A stretch of DNA of 64,000 nucleotides, from contig DASXLB010000073.1 in NCBI GenBank assembly GCA_036496585.1, positions 32,155-96,154 of the forward strand, in the 5' to 3' direction. Made by a program: the position numbers and the translations under genes. Numbering within the stretch: position 1 is the stretch's first letter; each line of letters begins with the position of its first letter. Below, piece after piece: positions 1-9,470 of this stretch. Origin of the DNA: Vicinamibacterales bacterium. Lineage in GTDB: Bacteria > Acidobacteriota > Vicinamibacteria > Vicinamibacterales > 2-12-FULL-66-21. The notes beneath the pieces are model-generated. The model had not been told where the DNA came from. It ran no database searches and saw only the letters and a list, made by a program, of their open reading frames with translations.

Positions 1-1571
1 TCGAACTGGTTGCCGGCCTTGCGGAACGCCCGCATGCCGAGCGACGACATGCCCCACTCGCACACCATGTGCTGGGCGATGTCGGTGGCGCGCTCGATGT
101 CGTTGCTGGCGCCGCTCGTCATGTGGTTCATGAAGAGCTCCTCGGCGACGCGGCCGCCCATCAGCACGGTGATCTGCGCTTCGAGATAGCCGCGGGTATA
201 GGTGTGGCGGTCCTGCTCGGGCAGCTGCATCGTCACGCCCATCGCGCGGCCGCGCGGCACGATCGAGACCTTGTGCAGCGGATCCGCCAGCGGGAGCAGC
301 GCCGCCACGACGGCGTGGCCCGCCTCGTGATACGCGCAGTTGACGCGGTCCAGCTCACTGAGCTGGACGGACCGGCGCTCGACGCCCATCAGCACCTTGT
401 CGCGTGCGCGCTCCATGTCGCGCCCGTCGACGCGGCCGCGTCCGTCGCGGGCGGTAGCGAGCGCGGCCTCGTTGACCAGGTTGGCGAGATCGGCGCCGGA
501 GAAACCAGGCGTGCCGCGGGCGATCGCGCGCAGGTTTACGTCGTCGGCCATCGCGATCCGCCGGCTGTGCACGCTGAGAATCGCCTCACGCCCCTTCACG
601 TCGGGGTTGCCGACCATCACCTGGCGGTCGAAGCGTCCCGGACGGAGCAGCGCGGGGTCGAGGATGTCCTGCCGGTTGGTCGCCGCTATGACGACGATGC
701 CGCGCGCCGATTCGAAGCCGTCCATCTCGACCAGCAACTGGTTCAACGTCTGTTCGCGCTCTTCGTGGCTGAGCGAGCTGCCGCCGCGGCTGCGACCGAC
801 CGCATCGAGCTCGTCGATGAAGACGATGCACGACTTGTGACGACGCGCATCCTTGAACAGCCGGCGCACCCGGGCGGCGCCGACCCCGGCATACATTTCG
901 ACGAAGTCGGATCCGCTGGCGAAGATGAACGGCACGCCGGCCTCGCCGGCGATCGATCGCGCCAGCAGCGTCTTGCCGGTGCCCGGCGGCCCGATGAGCA
1001 GGACCCCCTTCGGGATCCGGCCGCCGATCGTCTCGAAGCGCTCGGGCTGCCGCAGGAACTCGACGATCTCTTTGACTTCGTCCTTCGCCTCGTCGACCCC
1101 GGCCACGTCCTGGAACGTCACGACCTGGCTGTCGCGGTCGGCGACTCTGGCGCGGCCCGGTGTGTGAATGCGGCCGGCCGTCGTGCGGTACACGGTGAAC
1201 CCGAGCAGCGCGAGAAAGAGGCCGCTCAGCGCGATGGCGCCAGGGTTGAAGGCGCCGGGCTCGGCCACGGGCTGGGCCTCGATGCGAACGCCGCGCTGCG
1301 TCAGCGTGGCGAGGAACGCATCCGAGACGAGGAAGTTCGGCGGCGGCACCGTGCGCGCGTGCCGGCCGTCGCGCAGCTCGAGGGCGATGGCGCCGTCGGC
1401 GAACCGGACCTGGGTGATGGCGCCGCGGTCGATCTGTTGCAGGAACTCGGAGAACGCGAGATCCGGCGGCGTCGGGCGAGGACGCAGCAGGGCATATCCG
1501 ATTGCGGCCAGCGCGCAGACGACGAGCGCAGCGGGCATGTAGAAGCGAGGGCGCTTGAACTGCGGTGGCAC
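1..1571 (-). CDS. ftsH: ATP-dependent zinc metalloprotease FtsH (C-terminus cut by window edge)
   Basis: Membrane-anchored AAA+ protease that extracts and degrades membrane and some cytosolic proteins. Translated from the minus strand, about 523 residues are present. They show an N-terminal membrane segment (about residues 11-28), a short periplasmic domain, a second membrane segment near 120, Walker A GPPGTGKT at about 192, Walker [12 protein letters not shown] at about 247, the second region of homology (RPGRFDRQ), and the zinc motif HEAGH at about 412. The reading frame runs off the left edge within the peptidase domain. The start is a GTG at 1571 with a GGAGG box 9 bases upstream; a TTG one codon earlier is possible. 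It is divergent from the phosphatidylcholine synthase gene, with about 95 bp between the two starts. The family call is secure. Confidence 0.96.
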   Translation of the reverse strand, partial: MPPQFKRPRFYMPAALVVCALAAIGYALLRPRPTPPDLAFSEFLQQIDRGAITQVRFADGAIALELRDGRHARTVPPPNFLVSDAFLATLTQRGVRIEAQPVAEPGAFNPGAIALSGLFLALLGFTVYRTTAGRIHTPGRARVADRDSQVVTFQDVAGVDEAKDEVKEIVEFLRQPERFETIGGRIPKGVLLIGPPGTGKTLLARSIAGEAGVPFIFASGSDFVEMYAGVGAARVRRLFKDARRHKSCIVFIDELDAVGRSRGGSSLSHEEREQTLNQLLVEMDGFESARGIVVIAATNRQDILDPALLRPGRFDRQVMVGNPDVKGREAILSVHSRRIAMADDVNLRAIARGTPGFSGADLANLVNEAALATARDGRGRVDGRDMERARDKVLMGVERRSVQLSELDRVNCAYHEAGHAVVAALLPLADPLHKVSIVPRGRAMGVTMQLPEQDRHTYTRGYLEAQITVLMGGRVAEELFMNHMTSGASNDIERATDIAQHMVCEWGMSSLGMRAFRKAGNQF

Positions 1572-1665
1572 CAAAACAGACCTCCAGCCTGCCACGACTC
1601 AGCCTGCAAGCTTGAGTGTGAAAAGACACCCCGCTGGGGATTGGAATGTGCTCAGATTCTACACG

Positions 1666-2400
1666 ATGGCTTACGCCGCAGCCAAGCACGGCCGTATCCG
1701 TGCGTGGCTCGTGCACGTGTATACGGCGTCGGGAGCGGTGCTGGCATTCGTCGCCGGCTGCGGCGTCGTGCAGGGCGACTATCGTCTGGCGCTGGCCGCG
1801 CTGTTCGCCGCGACCCTCGTCGACGCGACCGACGGAATGCTGGCGCGCCGCGCGCGGGTGTCCGAGGTGCTGCCGGCCATCGACGGCGGACGCATCGACG
1901 ACATCGTCGACTACCTGACGTTCGTGTTCGTGCCGCTGCTGCTGCTCGAGGCGTCGGGCGGGCTCGCCCGCTGGACCGTCCTGCCGGTGGCGGCGGCGGT
2001 GCTGGTGAGTAGCATGTACGGTTTCGTCGCGCCCGATGCCAAGACCGCGGACCATTTCTTCACCGGCTTTCCGTCGTACTGGAACATTGTGGTGCTCTAT
2101 CTCCTCGCGCTCGGCGCGCCGCCGCTCGTCAACGCCGGCGTGCTTGTGGTGCTGAGCGCGCTGGTCTTCGTCCGCATCGGCTACGTCTATCCAACGCGCA
2201 CCCCAGAGCTGCGCCGACTCACGCTCGCGTACGGCGCGGTGTGGGCGGCGGCGCTCGCGGCGATGATCGCGCTCTGGCCGTCACCGCCCCGATGGCTGAC
2301 GATCGGATCGCTGAGCTTCCCCGTCTACTACTTCGTGCTGTCGCTCGTGCTGAACGCCAGACGCCGGATCCCCGGACCTGAAGGTCCGGCCGCCAGATGA
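1666..2400 (+). CDS. pcs: Phosphatidylcholine synthase (CDP-alcohol phosphotransferase family)
   Basis: Predicted integral membrane enzyme that condenses CDP-diacylglycerol with choline to give phosphatidylcholine. The 244-aa product has the CDP-alcohol signature beginning DATDGMLARR at about residue 53. It follows the Pcs-type variant (EVLPxxxGGRIDDIVDY) rather than the PgsA or PssA type, then FFTGFPSYWNI, which also matches the Pcs family, and about seven hydrophobic segments. ATG 1666 is chosen. GTG 1648 has a better placed GGGGA box and would add six residues. The last dozen codons are supplied by a palindromic repeat (2372-2389), so the C-terminal tail RRIPGPEGPAAR is probably not ancestral. 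The stop overlaps the next start (ATGA), which suggests coupling to PBP1A. Choline specificity is inferred from motif similarity only. Confidence 0.82.
   Translation: MAYAAAKHGRIRAWLVHVYTASGAVLAFVAGCGVVQGDYRLALAALFAATLVDATDGMLARRARVSEVLPAIDGGRIDDIVDYLTFVFVPLLLLEASGGLARWTVLPVAAAVLVSSMYGFVAPDAKTADHFFTGFPSYWNIVVLYLLALGAPPLVNAGVLVVLSALVFVRIGYVYPTRTPELRRLTLAYGAVWAAALAAMIALWPSPPRWLTIGSLSFPVYYFVLSLVLNARRRIPGPEGPAAR
2372..2389. repeat. REP-like palindrome inside the 3' end of pcs
   Basis: An 8-bp inverted repeat CCGGACCT/AGGTCCGG with a GA spacer. The same core (CCTGAAGG flanked by GC-rich arms) recurs at 7310-7397 and 38482-38604, and a related form lies at 25254. Here it lies within the coding frame and encodes part of the PC synthase tail. 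The other copies are intergenic. Confidence 0.75.
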
Positions 2401-4409
2401 CCCGGGTCGTGTCCGCCTTGAGGCGGAATCTCATTCCCGGCCTCTACGCGTGCCTCGTCGCGGTCACCGCCATCGTCGTGGTCTGGTCGATGCGCCAGGG
2501 ATGGGCGGTCTACAAGCTGCGGCGCGGCGTCGGCGACACCTGGTTCTACTCGGCCGACGGCCAGCCCTGGTTCCGGATGGACGAGCAGCGCCACGACGTC
2601 CCGATCGACGAGATCGCGCCGGCACTGCGCGACGCGGTGGTGGCGGTCGAGGACCACCGCTTCTATCACCACTTCGGCATCGATCCGATCGGGTTGTCGC
2701 GCGCCGTCTTCCGTGACGTCAGCCGCGGCGGGCGGATGGAGGGGGGCAGCACGCTGACGCAGCAGCTCGCGCGCACGCTGTTCCTCTCGAACAAGCGGAC
2801 GATCGGGCGCAAGGCGCAGGAGGCGGTGATCGCGCTACTGCTCGAGCAGGAGCTGCGCAAGAAGCAGATCCTCGAGCTGTACCTCAACCGCGTCTTCCTG
2901 AGCGCCGGCGTCTACGGCGTCGAGACGATGTCGGAAAACATGTACGGCAAGGCGGCGAGCCGGCTGTCGCTGCCCGAGGCGGCGATGATCGCGGGGCTGA
3001 TTCGCGCGCCATCTGCGCTGTCGCCGTGGTCGAACTATGAAGGCGCGCTCGAGCGCAGCCACACCGTTCTGCGGCGCATGCGCGAGGAAGGCTTCATCTC
3101 GGCGCAGCAGGAACAGGCCGCGCTGCGCGCGCCGCCGCGCGTGCTCGGATTTCCCGGCGCCCTCGAGTCACGGCACGGCTACGCCAAGGAATTCCTCCGC
3201 CAGCAGTTCCGCGAGCGGTTCGGCGGCGACCATCCACCCGACTGGAGAGTCGAGACGACGTTCGTGCCGGAGCTTCAGGATGCGGCGGAGCGCGCCGTGG
3301 AGAACGGCCTGCGCCGCACCGGCAACAGCCAGCTCCAGGCGGCGCTGGTCGCGATCGACCCCGCCACCGGCAATATCCTGGCGATGGTCGGCGGCCGCGA
3401 CTTCCGCGAGTCGCAGTTCAACCGCGCCTGGCGGAGCCGGCGGCAGCCCGGATCGGCGTTCAAGCCGTTCCTGTTCGCGGCGGCGCTGGCGAGGGGCCTG
3501 TCCCCGGTCAGCGTGCTGGACGGTCTGACCCGCATCGCGCCGCAGGGGCCCGACGAGTGGGCGCCGCGCAACGCGCACGCGGAGGACGAAGACACGCTGA
3601 CGCTGCGCGCCGCGCTGATCGAATCGAACAACCGCGCAGCCGCGCTGCTGCAGCAGAAGATCGGGTCGCGCCCGATCCTCGATCTGGCCGCCGGCGTCGG
3701 GCTGCGCGATCTTCCCGACGTCCCCTCGCTGGCGCTCGGAACCGGCGTGGTGACGCCGCTCGACCTCACGACCGCCTATGCGGCGTTCCCCAACGGCGGG
3801 TTCGCCGTGCGCCCGCGCGGGATCGCCCGCGTCACCGACGCCGACGGCTCCGTGGCCTGGGACAACCCGGCGCAACAGGACCGCGTCATCGGCGCCGAGG
3901 TCGCGTATCAGATGGTGTCGATGCTGGAGGACGTCGTCGATCGCGGGACCGGCTCGACCGCCCGCACGACGTATGGCATCCGCTTCGCGGCGGCGGGGAA
4001 GACCGGCACGACCGACGCGTTCAAGGACGCATGGTTCGTGGGGTTCACCTCGTCGACGGTCGCGGGTGTGTGGGTTGGCGAGGATCAGCCTGCGCCGATC
4101 GGCCGCGAGGCCTACGGCGCGCGTTATGCGCTGCCGATCTGGGCCGATTTCATCAAGTCGGCGGCGCGCCTGCGTCCGGCCCGCGATTTCGCGCCGCCGC
4201 CCGACATGGAGGAGGTGCAGCTGTGCAAGGTCTCGTACCTGCGCCCCGTCGAGGGCTGCCCGGTCTATACGGAGTACTTCAAGTCAGGCGACAACATCCC
4301 TACGCAGCTGTGCCCGATCCACCAAGGCACCGTCAAGCAGCAGTTCAAGCGCGCCGTGCAGGGGTTCTTCAGCGGGCTCGGGCGGAAACTGAAGGGGATC
4401 TTCCGCTGA
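2397..4409 (+). CDS. Penicillin-binding protein 1A (bifunctional glycosyltransferase/transpeptidase)
   Basis: Class A PBP that polymerises lipid II and crosslinks peptidoglycan at the periplasmic face. The 670-aa product has one N-terminal membrane segment (about residues 13-33). The GT51 domain has the catalytic Glu in EDHRFYHHFG (about 85), then GGSTLTQQLAR and the RKxxEA block. The transpeptidase domain has Ser353 in SAFK, SNN at about 408 and KTGTT at about 534. The tail carries two cysteines in a CPVYTEY/LCPIHQ arrangement common in acidobacterial PBPs. The ATG overlaps the pcs stop (ATGA), so the two are probably translated together, which links membrane lipid and wall synthesis. All catalytic motifs are intact. 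Confidence 0.94.
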   Translation: MTRVVSALRRNLIPGLYACLVAVTAIVVVWSMRQGWAVYKLRRGVGDTWFYSADGQPWFRMDEQRHDVPIDEIAPALRDAVVAVEDHRFYHHFGIDPIGLSRAVFRDVSRGGRMEGGSTLTQQLARTLFLSNKRTIGRKAQEAVIALLLEQELRKKQILELYLNRVFLSAGVYGVETMSENMYGKAASRLSLPEAAMIAGLIRAPSALSPWSNYEGALERSHTVLRRMREEGFISAQQEQAALRAPPRVLGFPGALESRHGYAKEFLRQQFRERFGGDHPPDWRVETTFVPELQDAAERAVENGLRRTGNSQLQAALVAIDPATGNILAMVGGRDFRESQFNRAWRSRRQPGSAFKPFLFAAALARGLSPVSVLDGLTRIAPQGPDEWAPRNAHAEDEDTLTLRAALIESNNRAAALLQQKIGSRPILDLAAGVGLRDLPDVPSLALGTGVVTPLDLTTAYAAFPNGGFAVRPRGIARVTDADGSVAWDNPAQQDRVIGAEVAYQMVSMLEDVVDRGTGSTARTTYGIRFAAAGKTGTTDAFKDAWFVGFTSSTVAGVWVGEDQPAPIGREAYGARYALPIWADFIKSAARLRPARDFAPPPDMEEVQLCKVSYLRPVEGCPVYTEYFKSGDNIPTQLCPIHQGTVKQQFKRAVQGFFSGLGRKLKGIFR

Positions 4410-4425
4410 TCGCCTGAGAGGTCAC

Positions 4426-4440
4426 GACTCCAAAAGAGTC
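4426..4440. terminator. Weak hairpin between convergent PBP1A and sugar kinase genes
   Basis: A 5-bp stem (GACTC/GAGTC) with a CAAAA loop lies 16 bp past the PBP1A stop and 15 bp before the stop of the convergent kinase. It could be a bidirectional terminator, but the stem is short and there is no U-tract, so this is a low-confidence call. Confidence 0.3.
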
Positions 4441-4455
4441 AGGTACGATGCTTCG

Positions 4456-5538
4456 CTACCGCGCGATCCGCGCGGAGCCGCCCTTGGCGAACGACTCCAC
4501 CTGTTCGAGCGTGGCCATGCTGGTATCGCCCGGGAACGTCGTCAGCAGCGCGCCGTGCGCCCAGCCGAGACGGACGGCGTCTTCGGGCGGTTTGCCGCTC
4601 ATCAGCCCGTAGAAGAATCCTGAGGCGAAGCCGTCGCCGCCGCCGACGCGATCGAGGACGTCGAGCGTGCAGGTCGGGGAAACGTGAGTGTTGCCGTTCA
4701 CCCACGCCACCGCGCCCCACTCGTGGCGGTTCGTCGAGTGCACTTCCCGCAGCGTCGTCGCGACGATCTTGATCTTGGGGAAGCGCGCGACGACCTGCCC
4801 CATCATCTCGAAGAACGCGCTCGGATCAAGCTTCGATTTCGCGCTGACCTTCGGGCCCGGAATGCCGAGCCCCTTCTGCAGGTCCTCTTCGTTGCCGACC
4901 AGGACGTCGACGTGCTCGACGATGCGGGCGAGGGTCGAGACGGCGCGCTCGGCGCCGCCGGCGGCGGTCCAGAGCTTTTCGCGGTAGTTCAGATCGAGCG
5001 AGGTCACGGCGCCGTGCGCCTTGGCGGCCTGCATCGCCTCGACGATCAATTCCGAGGTCGTTGGCGACAGCGCCGCGAAGATGCCGCCGCTGTGGAACCA
5101 GCGCACGCCCTTGCCGAAGATTCCCTTCCAGTCGAAATCGCCCGGCTGCAGCAGCCCTGCCGCCTCGTTCGAGCGGTTGTAGAAGACGACCGGTCCGCGG
5201 ATGCCGAAGCCGCGATCGCTGTAGACCGCCGCCATGTTGGGACCGCGGACGCCATCGTGCTTGAACGTTTTGTAGAACGGCGTGACGCCCATCGCCCGCA
5301 CCTGGCCCGAGATCAGATCGCCGATCGGGTAGTCGACCATCGCGGTGGCGATCCCGGTGCGCATCCTGAAGCAGTCGGAGAGGTTGGCGGCGCAGTTGAA
5401 CTCGCCGCCGCTGACGTGGATCTCGCAGCCGTGCGCCCGCCGGAACGGCACGGCCCCAGGGTCGAGGCGATGGACGAGCCCGCCGAGCGCGAGGAAGTCG
5501 AGCGCGCCGGACGCCGGGATCGCAAGAGAGGTCGACAT
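4456..5538 (-). CDS. PfkB-family carbohydrate kinase (2-keto-3-deoxygluconate kinase-like)
   Basis: Cytosolic ribokinase-fold sugar kinase, 360 aa. The PfkB N-terminal glycine-rich sugar-binding block is HVSGGEFNCAANLS (about 42-55). The C-terminal ATP/anion-hole signature is DRVGGGDGFASGFFYGL, in which the Asp of GGGD is the catalytic base. The N-terminal layout and the presence of YRSN- and DLNYR-like segments resemble KdgK (2-dehydro-3-deoxygluconokinase). Substrate choice within PfkB cannot be fixed from sequence alone, and no hexuronate genes lie alongside. The gene is divergent from the kinase-pseudokinase gene, with only a few tens of bases between starts. Confidence 0.85.
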   Translation of the reverse strand: MSTSLAIPASGALDFLALGGLVHRLDPGAVPFRRAHGCEIHVSGGEFNCAANLSDCFRMRTGIATAMVDYPIGDLISGQVRAMGVTPFYKTFKHDGVRGPNMAAVYSDRGFGIRGPVVFYNRSNEAAGLLQPGDFDWKGIFGKGVRWFHSGGIFAALSPTTSELIVEAMQAAKAHGAVTSLDLNYREKLWTAAGGAERAVSTLARIVEHVDVLVGNEEDLQKGLGIPGPKVSAKSKLDPSAFFEMMGQVVARFPKIKIVATTLREVHSTNRHEWGAVAWVNGNTHVSPTCTLDVLDRVGGGDGFASGFFYGLMSGKPPEDAVRLGWAHGALLTTFPGDTSMATLEQVESFAKGGSARIAR

Positions 5539-5552
5539 GGGCCCTATTATCC

Positions 5553-7301
5553 GTGTTTCTCCGTCGCTATACTCAGGAGGCCGTGCTCGAAGCCGGGACC
5601 ATCCTCGACGGCCGCTACGAAGTGATCGAGCCTCTCGCGGAAGGGGGCATGGGCGCCGTCTTCCGCGCCCGCCGCCGCCTGCTCGGGGACGAGGTCGCCA
5701 TCAAGATCGTGCTCGCCGAGTACGCCACCGACCAGGCGGCGCGCGAGCGCTTCCTGCGCGAGAGCCGCGCCTGCGCGCAGCTGCGCCACCCCAACATCGT
5801 CTCGATCTACGACTACAACGTCGACACCGAGGGCCGCCCGTTCCTGGTGATGGAGCTGCTCAGCGGCCCCAGCCTGCGCGTCGAGATGGTCGGGCGCGAG
5901 CGCGGGTTCACGATCGCCGAGACGCAGTCGATCATCGTGCCGGTCTGCAGCGCGCTGCAGCTGGCGCACGACCACGGCATCGTGCACCGCGACATGAAGC
6001 CGTCCAACGTCGTGGCGCACGATTTCGGGGGCGGCACCCGCCTCTACAAGATCGTCGACTTCGGGCTCGTCCGCGAGCTCGGCTCCGACTCGACGCGGCT
6101 GACCTTGGAGCACGAGTTCGTCGGCACGTTCACCTACGCCTCCCCCGAGCAGCTGGTCGGCGCGGCGCTCGACGCCCGGGCGGATCAGTACAGCGTGGCC
6201 GTCATCGTCTACGAGCTGCTGACCGGCCATCCGCCCTTCGAGAAGGACGATCCGGCGCAGCTCATCACCGCGGTCCTGCAGCAGCCGACGCCGCCGCCGT
6301 CGCAATACCGTAGCGACCTGCCGAAGTGGATCGACATCGTGCTCGGCCGCGCTCTGGCGAAGGCGCCGGAGCACCGCTACCCGACGATCGCGGCGTTCGC
6401 GGCCGCGCTGCACGGCGGCGACGGCGGACGGTCGACGATTGTCACGAGCGGGCTGGCGCCGGCCGCCGCAGCCGGCGGGATGCTCGGCACCTACGACTTC
6501 GGCGAGCGGCTCGGCGCCGGACGTCTTGGGAGCGAAGTCTTCCGCGGCACGCACCGCGCGCTCGGACATCCGGTGGCGATCCGGATGCTGCGGCGCGGTC
6601 CGGATCGCAACTGGGAGGCGGTGCGCGACCGGTTTCTCCGCGAGGCGAAGACCCTGCAGGTGGCGCATCCGTCCATCCTGCAGGTCCGCGACTACGGCGA
6701 AGAAGGAGACCTCGTCTACCTGGTCACCGATTTCGTGGAGGGGCCCAGCCTGCGCCAGCTCCTCCAGCAGGATGGCTCGATTCCGTGGCCGCGGCTGCAG
6801 CCGCTTCTCGCGCAGCTCGTGGAGGCGGCCACGGCGATGCATCGCAAAGGCGGGCTGCTCTGCGGCCTCAGCCCGGACATCATGCGCGTCGCCAGCGACG
6901 AAGACGGCGCGCGCCTGATGATCTCGAGCGCCGGGATCTGGCAGGCGCAGGACCTGCTGGCGACGATGGGGGACGCGACGCTGCATGGAAGCGGCCTCGC
7001 GGACCTCGAGCTGCTGTACGTCGCGCCTGAGCTGCTCACCGGGCAGAGCGCCGACGTGCGCGCCGACGTCTTCACGATCGGCGTGCTCGCCTACGAGATG
7101 GCCACCGGCGTGCCTCCGTATACGGGTGCGAACATGCCGGCCCTGCTCGGCGCGATGCTGCGCGGGCAGCCGGCCGACCCGCGCGCGCTGCAGCCGACGC
7201 TGCCTGAGGCGGCGGCATCCGCCATCCGCGCCGCGCTCGCGCCGTCTCCCGATGCGCGTCCGCAGACCGCGCGCGCCTTCGGCGCGGCTCTCAAGGCCTG
7301 A
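5553..7301 (+). CDS. Ser/Thr protein kinase with a second, degenerate kinase domain
   Basis: A 582-aa cytosolic protein with two kinase folds and no membrane segment. The first domain (about 18-285) is complete: glycine loop EGGMGAVF, VAIK (Lys51), HRDMKPSN (about 145), DFG and the APE-like ASPEQL. The second (about 312-575) keeps the fold landmarks (GAGRLGSEVF, YVAPELL, DVFTIGVLAYEM). It has VAIR in place of VAIK, LCGLSPDIM in place of the HRD loop, and SSAG in place of DFG, so it should be catalytically dead or strongly impaired. The listed start is GTG 5553. GTG 5583 gives a more usual N-terminus but sits only 2 bases from a GGAGG box. No TPR, PASTA or sensor domain is seen; the pseudokinase may be a regulatory or scaffold module. 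Confidence 0.88.
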   Translation: MFLRRYTQEAVLEAGTILDGRYEVIEPLAEGGMGAVFRARRRLLGDEVAIKIVLAEYATDQAARERFLRESRACAQLRHPNIVSIYDYNVDTEGRPFLVMELLSGPSLRVEMVGRERGFTIAETQSIIVPVCSALQLAHDHGIVHRDMKPSNVVAHDFGGGTRLYKIVDFGLVRELGSDSTRLTLEHEFVGTFTYASPEQLVGAALDARADQYSVAVIVYELLTGHPPFEKDDPAQLITAVLQQPTPPPSQYRSDLPKWIDIVLGRALAKAPEHRYPTIAAFAAALHGGDGGRSTIVTSGLAPAAAAGGMLGTYDFGERLGAGRLGSEVFRGTHRALGHPVAIRMLRRGPDRNWEAVRDRFLREAKTLQVAHPSILQVRDYGEEGDLVYLVTDFVEGPSLRQLLQQDGSIPWPRLQPLLAQLVEAATAMHRKGGLLCGLSPDIMRVASDEDGARLMISSAGIWQAQDLLATMGDATLHGSGLADLELLYVAPELLTGQSADVRADVFTIGVLAYEMATGVPPYTGANMPALLGAMLRGQPADPRALQPTLPEAAASAIRAALAPSPDARPQTARAFGAALKA

Positions 7302-7309
7302 GCGGCGCG

Positions 7310-7397
7310 GCGGGCCTGAAGGCCCGCGCTACGGGAGGGGCGTGGCGGGCCTGAAGGCCGCCCTGCAGGCGGGTGTGGCAGACCTGAAGGCCCGCCC
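7310..7397. repeat. Cluster of three REP-like palindromes
   Basis: Three head-to-tail copies of a palindromic element with core GGCCTGAAGGCC or ACCTGAAGGCCC lie at about 7310-7327, 7344-7363 and 7378-7397, in the gap between convergent genes. The copies are separated by about 15-17 bp and differ mainly in arm length. They could fold into successive hairpins and end transcription from both sides. The family is shared with 2372 and 38482. Confidence 0.8.
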
Positions 7398-7413
7398 TTT
7401 ATTGACACGCCTC

Positions 7414-9432
7414 CTATGGCATCCCGATCGCGTCGAAGACGAACGTCAGGATGTCGGCGTCCTCCTCGATGACCTTGGCGATCGGCTTGCCGGCGCCATG
7501 TCCGGCCTTCGTCTCGATCCGGATCAGGAACGGTCCGCCTTCCGCGTCGGCCTGCAACCGCGCCGCAAACTTGCGCGCCATGCCGGGCGCGACGCGATCG
7601 TCGGTGTCGGCAGTCATCACCAGCGCCGGCGGATAGCGTTCGCCGCTCCGGACGTTGTGGTACGGCGAATAGGCAAGCAGATACGGGAACTGCCCAGGGT
7701 CGTCTGCCGATCCGTACTCCGGAATCCAGAAGCGGCCGACCGTGAACAGGTGATACCGCAGCATGTCGGCGACCGGCACGCGGCAGACGACGGCGCCGAA
7801 GAGATCCGGGCGCTGCAGCATCGCGGCCCCGACGAGCAGTCCGCCGTTGCTGCCGCCTTCGATGGCGATTCGCGCCGGCGTCGTCCAGCCCGCCGCGACC
7901 AGATGCCCTGCGGCGGCGATGAAATCGTCGAAGACGTTCTGCTTGCGTTCGAGCATGCCGGCGCGATGCCACGCTTCTCCATACTCGCCGCCGCCGCGCA
8001 GGTTGGCGAGCGCGAACACGCCGCCGGCGTCGAGGAACGGGAAGTTGCCGGGATCGTAGGCGGGTGTGCGGCTGATGTTGAACCCGCCGTAGCCGCTCAG
8101 GAGCACCGGCCGCTCCCCGTCAGGAACGACGCCAGCGCGGTGAACGAGGAACATCGATATGCGCGTGCCGTCCCCGCTCGGATACCACACCTGGGACGTC
8201 TGATACCGATCGGCGCCGGCCGCCGGCGGCGGGATACGGTCGAACGATCGGATCGCGCCGTTCGTCCAGATCCACGCCGCCGGCGGATCGACGAACGACG
8301 TGAACACGAAGCAGGCGTCGTCGCTGCCCGGCTCCGCGTCGAGCGAGACCAGCGATCCGATCCCCGGCAGCTCGATGTCGCCGACCGGGGCCCCGTCGAG
8401 CGTGAAGGTGCGCAGCGTATCGCTCGCGTCGTGGAGGTACGACGCCACGATCCGGTCGCGCGCCATGACGACGGCCGACAGGCGATCGAACGACTCCGCG
8501 ACGACCTCGCGCAGCCCGCCGGGACTGTCCGGGTCGATGGCGACGATCCGTCCGAGCGGCGCTCCCTGGGTGGTGCGGAAGTAGAGCAGCCCGTTCGCTT
8601 CCTCGATGAACTGGTAGGCGGCGTCGAACCCGACGAACAGCGCTCGCGGCTTTCGGGTCTCTGACGCCGGATCCCTCACCTCGACCGCATAGACCTCCGA
8701 GTCGTCGCTGGCGCCGCGGTGTGCGGTGACGACCAGCCAGCGCCCGCTCGAGGTGACGCGCACCGACGGCACGACCTCGCGCACGGGGTGCGCGAATATC
8801 AGCGGGTCCTGCGACTGGGCGTCGCCAAGCCGATGGAAATAAAGCCGGCCGAAGTACTGCTCGTCGTCGTGGGCCACGCGGCCCGGCTCCGGAAAGCGCA
8901 GGTAATAGAAGCCTTCGCCGCCGGCGGTCCACGCGATGCTGGCGAACTTCACCCATTGCAGCACGTCCTCGCGGCCGAGTACGCGCACGATCTGCCGATC
9001 GCTGCCGTGGATCGACAACGCGTACGCCACCTGGCGGCCGTCGGGCGACACCTCGTACGCCGTCAGCGCCGTGGTCCGGTCCTCGCTCAACCGGTTCGGG
9101 TCGAGGAGCAACTGCGGCTCGGCATGTACGCTGTCCCGGACGTAGAGGATCGGCTGATCGAGCGCGCCGGGATTGTGGGTGTAGAAGTAGCGGCCGCCGC
9201 GGCCGACCAGCGACAGCGTGCGCGGGTAGTCGTAGAGCCCGCGCAGGCGCGCCGCCAGTGCGTCGCGGCGCGGTCCGTCGAGGCGCTGCCGCGTGAGCGC
9301 GTTCTGGGCGGCCGTCCACACGCCGGTCTCCGGCGACCGGTCGTCTTCGAGCCAGCGGTAGGGATCGTCGACGGTCACGCCGTGAAGCGTCTCGACGATG
9401 GCGTCGCGCCGCGCGAGCGGATACTGGTTCAT
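7414..9432 (-). CDS. Prolyl oligopeptidase (S9A family)
   Basis: A 672-aa serine peptidase that cleaves short peptides after proline. The N-terminal beta-propeller (about 65-390) is followed by an alpha/beta-hydrolase domain with the nucleophile in EGGSNGG (Ser at about 528), the acid in TADTDDRV (about 610) and the His in KAGHGAGK (about 645), all in the order expected for S9A. The YPxxx[10 protein letters not shown]-terminus is typical of the family. No signal peptide is visible, so it is probably cytosolic or exported by another route. It is divergent from an exported Xaa-Pro aminopeptidase with 38 bp between starts, which fits joint use of proline-containing peptides. Confidence 0.94.
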   Translation of the reverse strand: MNQYPLARRDAIVETLHGVTVDDPYRWLEDDRSPETGVWTAAQNALTRQRLDGPRRDALAARLRGLYDYPRTLSLVGRGGRYFYTHNPGALDQPILYVRDSVHAEPQLLLDPNRLSEDRTTALTAYEVSPDGRQVAYALSIHGSDRQIVRVLGREDVLQWVKFASIAWTAGGEGFYYLRFPEPGRVAHDDEQYFGRLYFHRLGDAQSQDPLIFAHPVREVVPSVRVTSSGRWLVVTAHRGASDDSEVYAVEVRDPASETRKPRALFVGFDAAYQFIEEANGLLYFRTTQGAPLGRIVAIDPDSPGGLREVVAESFDRLSAVVMARDRIVASYLHDASDTLRTFTLDGAPVGDIELPGIGSLVSLDAEPGSDDACFVFTSFVDPPAAWIWTNGAIRSFDRIPPPAAGADRYQTSQVWYPSGDGTRISMFLVHRAGVVPDGERPVLLSGYGGFNISRTPAYDPGNFPFLDAGGVFALANLRGGGEYGEAWHRAGMLERKQNVFDDFIAAAGHLVAAGWTTPARIAIEGGSNGGLLVGAAMLQRPDLFGAVVCRVPVADMLRYHLFTVGRFWIPEYGSADDPGQFPYLLAYSPYHNVRSGERYPPALVMTADTDDRVAPGMARKFAARLQADAEGGPFLIRIETKAGHGAGKPIAKVIEEDADILTFVFDAIGMP

Positions 9433-9470
9433 GCGTGTGGGTCCGTGTTCATCCGTGGCATTATTCCAGC

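Noticed and set aside
69-2012. Long open frame on the plus strand opposite ftsH
   Set aside because: Low-complexity Arg/Ala/Asp composition, no recognisable domain, and fully antisense to the clear FtsH frame; a typical high-GC shadow.
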